The notes under the pieces are model-generated. The model had not been told where the DNA came from. It saw only the letters and a list, made by a program, of their open reading frames with translations, and did no database searches. A stretch of DNA of 64,000 bases from assembly GCA_963754845.1 (NCBI GenBank), contig CAVWHE010000001.1, positions 496,001 through 560,000 on the forward strand. Direction: 5' to 3'. Below, piece by piece: positions 57,419 through 64,000 of the stretch (positions within the stretch are counted from its first letter, which is position 1; each line of letters starts with the position of its first letter). Source of the DNA: JAKASV01 sp963754845 (lineage in GTDB: Bacteria > Babelota > Babeliae > Babelales > Vermiphilaceae). The position numbers and the translations under genes were made by a program.

Positions 57419-58714
57419 ATGGAACCTGTTGCGCAGGGCCCGTTGTTGTTTCAGACGGTTGCTTTTTTTGTCTCACTCGCATTGTGCGCGCTTTTTTCTT
57501 TCATTGAAACAAGCATTACGGCGCTCCGACTTTTTAAACTCAAGGAAATAGCGCAGAAGTGCAGCGTGCGCTACAAGGCCTTTTTTTGTACACTTGAAAC
57601 CCATCCGCAGCGTGTCATCGGTACGGTTTTGATCGCAAACAGTCTCGCCAACGTTACGAGTGCTGCGCTCATTACCAACGTCATGGAAAACCTCTTTTCG
57701 CGCCTGAAATTTTCATCTGGTCTTGGCTTTTCCATCGGTATAGGTGTGGCGTCGGCGGCAATTCTCGTCTTCGGTGAGATTTTGCCAAAAAATATTGCAA
57801 AGGCCCATGGGGAGCGATACTTTACATCGACACTTTTCATAAGCAATCTTATGTTTCGTCTTTTTGATCCCGTTGCTTCATTTCTCGTGCGCATCTCTGA
57901 CTTTATTCTTGTCAATGTGGGCAGAACCGTCGAACTTGAAGGTGCCGAGTGGGTTTCCGAGCGCGAGATCCAGTTTCTTATAGATCACATAGGGCAGCGC
58001 GGACTCATGGAAACTGAAAAGACCGCGATGCTTCAAAACGTTTTTGAGCTTGGCAGAACGCCCATTGAAGAGATTATGGTCCCCGCAACGGACATCGTCT
58101 CCGTCTCGGTTACAGCGCAGACAGCCGATGTACTGGCAGTTTTCACGCGACACCGTTTCACGCGTGTGCCCGTCTACCAGGACGGCGCCGACAATATCAT
58201 CGGCATTGTACACCTCAAGGACATCTTTTCGATGCTTTCGGAGCACAAACAGAAACCGCTCAGGGACATATTGCGTCCGATTCTCTTTGTGCCGGAGACT
58301 CTTAAGGTAAATCAGCTCTTGCGCGAGTTGCGTGAGCAGCACGTCCACATGGCTATCGCTCTCAACGAACATGGCATCGTCACAGGTCTCATCACTCTTG
58401 AGGATGTTCTTGAAGAAATTGTCGGTGAAATCAGCGATGAGCACGAACTTGTTGTTGAAAAGTATGTGCAGCTCAAGCAGGGTGGCTGGCTCATCAACGG
58501 CAACATAACGCTTGAAGATGCCGCGAAACTCATAGGGATCGAATTTGAGGCAGAGAGTGCGATCACTCTTGGCGGTTTTTTGACCGAGCGTCTCCAGCAT
58601 GTACCCAAGAATGGCGAAACCGTTCTGTATAAGGGTTATTATTTCAAGGTGCAGGAAGCGAGTTTGCGAAGAGTCCTTCGGGTCCTTGTTTTCACCGAAA
58701 AAACGGTACTTTAG
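57419..58714 (+). CDS. CNNM/CBS transporter-type protein (CorC/HlyC family)
   Basis: Protein of 431 residues: N-terminal DUF21 (CNNM) with four transmembrane segments and FGEILPKNIAKAHG, two CBS domains (about 220-335), and a C-terminal CorC_HlyC domain (LGGFLTERL..). Members export or regulate Mg2+; despite the name haemolysin C the activity is ion transport. Follows rpoD by 29 nt. Confidence 0.88.
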   Translation: MEPVAQGPLLFQTVAFFVSLALCALFSFIETSITALRLFKLKEIAQKCSVRYKAFFCTLETHPQRVIGTVLIANSLANVTSAALITNVMENLFSRLKFSSGLGFSIGIGVASAAILVFGEILPKNIAKAHGERYFTSTLFISNLMFRLFDPVASFLVRISDFILVNVGRTVELEGAEWVSEREIQFLIDHIGQRGLMETEKTAMLQNVFELGRTPIEEIMVPATDIVSVSVTAQTADVLAVFTRHRFTRVPVYQDGADNIIGIVHLKDIFSMLSEHKQKPLRDILRPILFVPETLKVNQLLRELREQHVHMAIALNEHGIVTGLITLEDVLEEIVGEISDEHELVVEKYVQLKQGGWLINGNITLEDAAKLIGIEFEAESAITLGGFLTERLQHVPKNGETVLYKGYYFKVQEASLRRVLRVLVFTEKTVL

Positions 58715-58771
58715 GAGCGAGTGAAGGTCAGTTGTAGTGATGGTCGATAGCGGCGATGAGGAGGGAAGTTA

Positions 58772-59188
58772 ATGATGAATGCAAAATTTCTGATAGTCAT
58801 TGCTCTTTGGGGTTGTATCTCCAGGGCGGGGCAAACGGGGGCCGCCGTTGGGACAGCTTCCAATGCGCATAACGCCGCACCATCAGCAGGACAGACGACA
58901 ACATGTCACGAATGTTCGCCGAACAACGACGAAGAGATGCAAAAACTGGCCATAGCAACGCTTGCGCACATGGCAACTAACCTTATCAGCATCGGCAACC
59001 ACTCTAACGATGCACAACTCGTGGCAACCAACGTGGTCGGCATCATGGAAAGTTTTGTCAACTTTGTGGCCGAGGCCATGAAGGATCCGAAGACGGCCAC
59101 ATTTCTTCAAACAGACGAGTTCCGGGAGCTTCTGCGTTCTATGCTTGTTCAGGAATTACATCGTACTGGCTGTCCTGCTGTACCGTGA
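58772..59188 (+). CDS. Small exported protein, unknown function
   Basis: Protein of 138 residues; AGGAGGGAAG before the double ATG; signal peptide (MMNAKFLIVIALWGCISRA). Mature part is helical with CHEC early and a final Cys. No family recognised. Confidence 0.7.
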   Translation: MMNAKFLIVIALWGCISRAGQTGAAVGTASNAHNAAPSAGQTTTCHECSPNNDEEMQKLAIATLAHMATNLISIGNHSNDAQLVATNVVGIMESFVNFVAEAMKDPKTATFLQTDEFRELLRSMLVQELHRTGCPAVP

Positions 59189-59283
59189 CGTTAGGGTCGA
59201 GCAATCGAGTGTGACGCGACGCTTTGTCGTCCGGGCTCCTTCGGCACGACGTTGCCGATGATACGACATCAACACAACAGAGC

Positions 59284-60675
59284 TCAGCACGTGTGCATCG
59301 TCAGGTACCAGTGGCCGTTGTTGGCCGCGTACACAATGCCGTAAACGTACGCGTTCCCGTCGGTACTTTTGCCGAGTGAGGGCGAGCAGACGTAGGTGCC
59401 ATATGGCCACACTTCGTACGTCTTGCCAGGCTTAAGGGGCTTGAAGCGCGGAACGCACGTTGCATGTTCATGTGCTAAAAATGGTCCCTGACATGGGGTG
59501 TTGTCGTGGAGTTCGCACCATTCTCGCGCGAGTGCCCCCGGGATTTCCCCGCCCTCAATCGCACGAATAGCGTGCACGGGTTCACCTACAAAATGTCCGC
59601 GCAGGGAGCATTGACATGCACAGGGGGCTTCAGAAGGGCTCTGCGACAAAGGCTCTCCGGTAGCGCAACGCGCTGAACATTGGCGCGACTGAACGACTGC
59701 ACTCTCCATGACCATGGTTCCCCACGGATCACGCGGCGTGACAACGGGTTCCTCAAGGTGTCCGAAGGCTACGAAATCATACAAATTTGTGCTCGGCATA
59801 TGAAGTCCGAAGAAGACGTTGTGTGGTAGTTGGCTAAGGAAATCGAATACATCCCAAAAATTGGAACCCACTTTCTGACGTGCTTCATCACTGTGGCACA
59901 TAGTTTCCCAACCCTCAAAACTCAGCGAAGTGTGTTCTGCGACGCGGCATCTTTCGTTGACGAGAAAGACGCGCCCAGGATTTGTCTTGAGTAGTTCAAG
60001 GAGCACCCCGAGAACTCCGCAGATATCCACCGCCGCCTGGCCATCACCGAGCAAGTCACCACCGACAAGACCAACTAATGTGCAGGAGTCGGCGAGTCGC
60101 AAATTTCCGTCGATGAGTCCGCCGTCATACAAGCTGAACATCTGTTCCTGCACGGCGCGAAATGTACTCCCGCGGCAACCGAGCACGATAAGCTTACCCG
60201 ATGGCTGGACCAGCTGTGAACACACCCAAGCTCCAGCGTACTGCATGGACGATGCGACCTGGCGCGTTCGCCGTGCGAGGGCTTCAAGGTCCTTTACTGG
60301 CTCGCATACACATCGCCAGAGTGCCCCGGCAGGTTTAACCGCCGGACATGTGTACACGCTGGCTGTCTTACCGACGCCGACGGGGGCGACGTCATAACTT
60401 TCATCGGGATTTTTGTGCACAAGAATGCTGTATGACCAAGAACGTCGGTTGCGTGCAAGCGCCCACACGGCCATGCCCGGCTCAAGGTTGCGACACTGTT
60501 TGTCAACGAGCGGGTCAACTTCGCGTGCCGACAACGGTCGAAGAAGCCGCCGAGCGACGCGCTCCGAAAAGCTGCGCCCTTCGCACGCGTTGTATGCTCC
60601 GTAACACGTACAGACGGTGGCTGCAAGAACTGCAACGCTACTACCAAACAACGACTTTAGTACGCCGAAACTCAT
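59284..60675 (-). CDS. Exported PPP-phosphatase-like protein, probably inactive
   Basis: Protein of 463 residues from 60675 (AGGAGG 11 nt upstream; signal peptide MSFGVLKSLFGSSVAVLAATVCTCYGA); upstream in-frame starts exist. The middle matches the calcineurin-type fold of PPP phosphatases: IVLGCRGST in place of GDxHG, GGDLLGDGQAAVDICGVLGV in place of GDxxDRG, and FLVNERC in place of RGNHE. Several metal ligands are lost, so a pseudo-phosphatase. The C-terminal ~150 residues contain a Cys-rich cluster (CACQC). Confidence 0.6.
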   Translation of the reverse strand: MSFGVLKSLFGSSVAVLAATVCTCYGAYNACEGRSFSERVARRLLRPLSAREVDPLVDKQCRNLEPGMAVWALARNRRSWSYSILVHKNPDESYDVAPVGVGKTASVYTCPAVKPAGALWRCVCEPVKDLEALARRTRQVASSMQYAGAWVCSQLVQPSGKLIVLGCRGSTFRAVQEQMFSLYDGGLIDGNLRLADSCTLVGLVGGDLLGDGQAAVDICGVLGVLLELLKTNPGRVFLVNERCRVAEHTSLSFEGWETMCHSDEARQKVGSNFWDVFDFLSQLPHNVFFGLHMPSTNLYDFVAFGHLEEPVVTPRDPWGTMVMESAVVQSRQCSARCATGEPLSQSPSEAPCACQCSLRGHFVGEPVHAIRAIEGGEIPGALAREWCELHDNTPCQGPFLAHEHATCVPRFKPLKPGKTYEVWPYGTYVCSPSLGKSTDGNAYVYGIVYAANNGHWYLTMHTC

Positions 60676-60856
60676 GGGGAGAAAAACCTCCTGAAAAGCC
60701 CTCAAACCTTGATCCATTTTCTTCAAGATCATGCTCGTCAAGTCTAACACGCGTGCATTTTGTAGCAACAGCCCTCGACGGTCGACGGACGGTCGATGTA
60801 AGAAACGTGGATTAGGATGATATAGACAGGCCGTCGAAGCCACTCGTGAGTGGTAA

Positions 60857-61993
60857 CTACGACGAAGGTTCCGGTAGCGGACGCGTTCTCCATGCGCGGA
60901 GAAAATCCCTGAGGGGATCGAGTCCATCTTTTACGACGGCTGACGTTATAATGCGAGGTTCGTATGCGGCCAGTGATTTAACGTACTCAAAGCGGTCCTG
61001 CTGGAGATTGTCGATTTTGTTGAAGACGTAAGCGATACTTTTGTCGCCGAGCTTGAGTGACTGAAGAACTTCGCTGACAACAGCCGTGTGGTGTTGCCAG
61101 TTTGGATCGGAGCTATCGATGATTTCAAGAAGTAAATCTGCGTATTGAAGCTCACTGAGCGTAGATTTAAATGCTTCAATGAGGTTGTGGGGCAAATTTT
61201 GGATGAATCCGACAGTGTCTGAAATGAGGCCGATCTTTTGACCGCTGACAAAAAGTTCACGCGTGGTCGTGTCGAGCGTGGCAAAAAGCTTGTTCTCGGC
61301 AAGGACATCACTTTTGGTCAGGGCGTTGAAGATTGTCGACTTACCGGCGTTTGTGTAACCGATAATACAGATGAGCCGCTCATGTGACCCCAAGCGCCGC
61401 TTGCGCTGCGTTGCGCGCGTTTTTTCAAGGCGCTTGAGCTCGTCCTTGAGTTTGAGAATGTGCTCCTCGAGATGCCTTAACTCGCGCTCTTTGGCCGTTT
61501 CGCCTGGTCCGGCACGAAGTCCTATAAAGCCCGATTGCTGTGACATGTGGATGCCCCGGCCGGCAACACGCGATTTTTTGTGTTGAAGCATCGCGATGCG
61601 TACCTGCGTTTTGCCTTCTGCCGAGTGGGCTGCTTTTTCAAAAATCTCGAGGATGAGCTGCGTGCGATCAAATACCCGACAGTCGAGGTAGTCACGGAGG
61701 TTGCGTTCCTGTTGAGCCGTCAGGGGCTCGGAAACAACTACGTGGTCAATGTCGTGTTCTTCACAAAACTTTTTGACCTCTTCGAGCTTGCCACGCGTTA
61801 TGAAATAGGCAGGGTCGATCTCACGAATACGCATAAAAATGCTGAGATCGACGCAAAGGCCATTGGATCTGGCGAGTTCAACAAATTCGTCAAAGTAGCC
61901 TTCGACATTCGTCGTCTTGTTGTAGGGAGCATAAATACCGAGTAAGAGCACTGAGCATCTGCGCGCGTGCGTATCAAAAAGCTTCTTTGCCAT
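60857..61993 (-). CDS. hflX: GTPase HflX
   Basis: Protein of about 378 residues (start MAKKLFDTH at 61993; a GTG at 62056 would add 21 residues). N-terminal GTP-binding-associated domain (VFDRTQLILEIFEKAAHSAEGK, GPGETAKERELRHLEEHI), then G1 GYTNAGKST, G3 DTVGFIQNLP and G4 NKID. HflX splits stalled ribosomes under stress. Confidence 0.93.
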   Translation of the reverse strand: MAKKLFDTHARRCSVLLLGIYAPYNKTTNVEGYFDEFVELARSNGLCVDLSIFMRIREIDPAYFITRGKLEEVKKFCEEHDIDHVVVSEPLTAQQERNLRDYLDCRVFDRTQLILEIFEKAAHSAEGKTQVRIAMLQHKKSRVAGRGIHMSQQSGFIGLRAGPGETAKERELRHLEEHILKLKDELKRLEKTRATQRKRRLGSHERLICIIGYTNAGKSTIFNALTKSDVLAENKLFATLDTTTRELFVSGQKIGLISDTVGFIQNLPHNLIEAFKSTLSELQYADLLLEIIDSSDPNWQHHTAVVSEVLQSLKLGDKSIAYVFNKIDNLQQDRFEYVKSLAAYEPRIITSAVVKDGLDPLRDFLRAWRTRPLPEPSS

Positions 61994-62134
61994 AACGTGT
62001 CTAGTGTACGTCGATCGCTCGGCAAACTCAAATTCTGTGTGCACAAAAATTTTCACTCGTGGGGTTGTGTTATTTTTGCTAATCTATAACAGCAATAAAG
62101 GAAAAAATCGATTTTTGGTTTCTAGAGAGGCGTT

Positions 62135-63454
62135 ATGTTTGATTTTTTGTCCAGAAAATTTTCGGAAGTTGTGGCTCGTTTGACTGGCGACGGGCATCTG
62201 ACGGAGGCAAACATAACTCAGGCTGTCGAGCAGGTCAGGGAAGCCCTCATTGAAGCCGACGTTCCGCACGAACTTGTGCAAGCCTTTATCGATGCCGTTA
62301 GAAAAGATGCCGTTGGTCAAAAGGTTTTGTCGACCGTCAAACCAGGGCAGCAGTTTGTTAAGATCGTTTATGATCAGATCCTTGCCTTCATGGGCGGGGC
62401 TGAAACCTTCGAATTCTCCTTTCAAATACCGGCCGTTGTTATGGTTGTCGGCCTCCAAGGCTCGGGCAAAACAACGTCGATTGCAAAAATGGCGCACCTT
62501 GTTCGCAAACAGGCGGAGGCGCGCAATAAAACGAGAAATATCCTTTGCGCCTCGGTTGATTACTATAGGCCTGCTGCTATCGACCAACTTGAGACGCTCG
62601 CGCAGACCGTCGGCGCGGCGTTTTATCGTGCAGCGAGCACTAAGCCACTCGTCGCTGCCGGCGAAATCGTACAAAAATTCAAAAATGGCGGCTATGAACT
62701 TCTCTTTCTCGATACCGCAGGCCGGCTCCACGTAGATGAGGCAATGCTCCGTGAAATTGCCGAACTTGATGCTCTTGTAAAACCGAAGTACAAAATTCTC
62801 GTTCTTGACGCAATGACCGGTCAAGAATCGCTCAAAATTGCCAAGGCGTTCGACGAAAAAGTTTCGATCTACGGTGCCATGCTCACCAAGCTCGACAGCG
62901 ACACGCGTGGTGGTGCGGCCTTTGCCTTTAGGTACGCCGTTGGCAAACCCATCATTTTTGTCGGAACCGGCGAAAAAGTCGACGACATAGGGCTTTTCAA
63001 GCCAGATAGGTTTGCAGGACGCATTCTTGGTATGGGCGACGTTCTCAGTCTCGTTGAGCGTGCAGAGGATCGGGTTAATGAAAATGATCGTGCGGCCGTG
63101 GAGCGCGTGCTGCGCTCGGGATCGCTGACACTCGATGACTTCGCCCTTCAGATAAAAATGGTCAATTCGATGGGGTCGCTTGCCAACCTTGTGCAATATT
63201 TGCCGGGCTTGAGTTCAACGACGCTTTCTCAGGAAAAAATTGAAAAGGCCGAGCACGAGGTTAAGTGTTTTTCGGCGGCGATTAGTTCGATGACGCCCAG
63301 GGAGCGCAAAAATCCCAAGATCATTGATGCATCGCGCAAAAAACGCATTGCTCGTGGTGCGGGAATTACGACGGCCGTCATCGACCTTTTGCTTCAGCGG
63401 TTTGAAGAAAGTAAGCAATATGTTAAGCTTTTTAGAAAGCTGGGTCGTTTGTAG
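62135..63454 (+). CDS. ffh: Signal recognition particle protein Ffh
   Basis: Protein of 439 residues. NG domain with GLQGSGKTTS, DTAGRLHVD, TKLDSDTRGG; M domain with methionine-rich helix around GMGDVLSLVERAED. It targets membrane proteins to the translocon. Upstream GAGAGGCG. Followed by rpsP as in many bacteria. Confidence 0.96.
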   Translation: MFDFLSRKFSEVVARLTGDGHLTEANITQAVEQVREALIEADVPHELVQAFIDAVRKDAVGQKVLSTVKPGQQFVKIVYDQILAFMGGAETFEFSFQIPAVVMVVGLQGSGKTTSIAKMAHLVRKQAEARNKTRNILCASVDYYRPAAIDQLETLAQTVGAAFYRAASTKPLVAAGEIVQKFKNGGYELLFLDTAGRLHVDEAMLREIAELDALVKPKYKILVLDAMTGQESLKIAKAFDEKVSIYGAMLTKLDSDTRGGAAFAFRYAVGKPIIFVGTGEKVDDIGLFKPDRFAGRILGMGDVLSLVERAEDRVNENDRAAVERVLRSGSLTLDDFALQIKMVNSMGSLANLVQYLPGLSSTTLSQEKIEKAEHEVKCFSAAISSMTPRERKNPKIIDASRKKRIARGAGITTAVIDLLLQRFEESKQYVKLFRKLGRL

Positions 63455-63492
63455 AGAGAGTGTCTCAGAATGTCTTCCAAAAGAGAAGGTTC

Positions 63493-63753
63493 ATGGTAAA
63501 AATTAGACTTTCGCGTACCGGTAAAAAGCATGCGCCCTTTTTCAGAATAGTCGCCGTTGATGCGCGCAACAAGCGTGATGGTGCGTGTCTTGAAATTCTT
63601 GGCACCTACGATGGGCTCCATAGCAAGGTTGTCCGGCTTGATGAGGAGCGTGTCAAAGCCTGGGTTTCCCAAGGCGCTGCCATGACCGACACGGTGAGGA
63701 AGATTTACAAAATGTACAAAAATCACGCTCGATTGGCCACGGTACCATCGTAG
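63493..63753 (+). CDS. rpsP: Ribosomal protein S16
   Basis: Protein of 86 residues beginning MVKIRLSRTGKKHAPFFRIV with the family motif LGTYDG. ATG 63493 follows GAGAAGG. Small-subunit assembly protein. Confidence 0.95.
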   Translation: MVKIRLSRTGKKHAPFFRIVAVDARNKRDGACLEILGTYDGLHSKVVRLDEERVKAWVSQGAAMTDTVRKIYKMYKNHARLATVPS

Positions 63754-63764
63754 AAAGCCCAACT

Positions 63765-64000
63765 ATGACGAGAAAAACGATCGAGGGGATCGTCAGGTCT
63801 CTCGTTGACGATCCAGGCCATGTCGAGGTGACCGAAAGCGAGCAAGAAAATGGCTCGCGTTTATTTCTCATAAAGGTTGCCGACGGAGATCGAGGTAAGA
63901 TTATTGGCCGCAACGGTCAGACCATCAAGTCCATCCGAGCCCTTATCCATTCTCTCGGCGGGTGCGATGACAAAGAGGTCGTTGTCGACGTTGTGCCGTG
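63765..64000 (+). CDS. KH-domain RNA-binding protein (KhpA-like), 3' end outside window
   Basis: Partial: 78 codons to the window end. Contains the KH motif GKIIGRNGQTIKSIRALI. The ffh-rpsP-khpA order is common. KhpA binds RNA with KhpB and links to cell-division control in some bacteria. Confidence 0.9.
   Translation, partial: MTRKTIEGIVRSLVDDPGHVEVTESEQENGSRLFLIKVADGDRGKIIGRNGQTIKSIRALIHSLGGCDDKEVVVDVVP

Noticed and set aside
62084..63196. 370-codon minus-strand frame
   Set aside because: Antisense to ffh.

Overview
The window looks like part of the chromosome of a small-genome, Gram-negative-type bacterium living with a eukaryotic host, most likely an amoeba- or protist-associated lineage such as Candidatus Dependentiae (TM6). 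Reasons: a BamA/Omp85 protein and barrel proteins (outer membrane), peptidoglycan genes (murG, class A PBP, PASTA protein), a CNT nucleoside importer, and many exported proteins with eukaryotic-type domains (C2H2 zinc fingers, WD40-like, ankyrin-like, a PPP-phosphatase-like fold). The taxonomic placement is an inference; the window has no rRNA gene.

Layout. 1-2760: non-coding tandem array of ~298/393-bp units rich in hairpins. 2.9-5.3 kb: nucleoside transporter and a lactate/malate dehydrogenase with an export signal. 5.3-16.4 kb: accessory region with three exported C2H2 zinc-finger proteins, a minus-strand Omp85 protein, two lineage-specific secreted proteins and transposon debris. 16.4-19.0 kb: HtrA-like protease and an intact IS5-type element. 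19.0-25.7 kb: minus-strand run tsf - small ORF - frr - tRNA-Lys - tRNA-Leu - tig - trxB - exported trxB paralog, with a frameshifted WD40-like gene upstream. 26.0-27.5 kb: transaldolase-like gene, then an AT-rich, DnaA-box-like repeat region that is my candidate replication origin. 27.5-32 kb: nusA, infB and a frameshifted WecA-like gene. 32.1-34.4 kb: ankyrin-like secreted protein, IS30 relic, outer-membrane barrel. 35.7-43.8 kb: two tRNAs, a minimal uvrC, DciA-like gene, TPR protein, murG, a fused oxidoreductase and an exported HAD-like protein. 43.8-49.1 kb: a 1005-residue exported protein and a class A PBP on the minus strand. 49.2-55.4 kb: membrane protein, RNase P RNA, PASTA protein, lgt, dnaG. 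55.4-64 kb: rpoD, CorC-like, small secreted protein, PPP-like pseudo-phosphatase, hflX, ffh, rpsP and the start of a KH-domain gene.

How it fits together. The housekeeping part gives a reduced but working set for translation (tsf, frr, infB, RNase P, tRNAs, Ffh, S16), transcription (RpoD, NusA), replication (DnaG, DciA-like) and envelope building (MurG, PBP, Lgt, Omp85, Tig). pyrH is missing from its usual place between tsf and frr and a nucleoside transporter is present, which suggests reliance on host nucleotides. The accessory part is dominated by exported proteins that may act in the periplasm or on the host; the zinc-finger family is the most striking. At least three genes are broken or frameshifted (WD40-like, WecA-like, IS30 transposase), and the minus-strand genes left of the 27-kb AT-rich repeats against mostly plus-strand genes to the right fit divergent replication from there.
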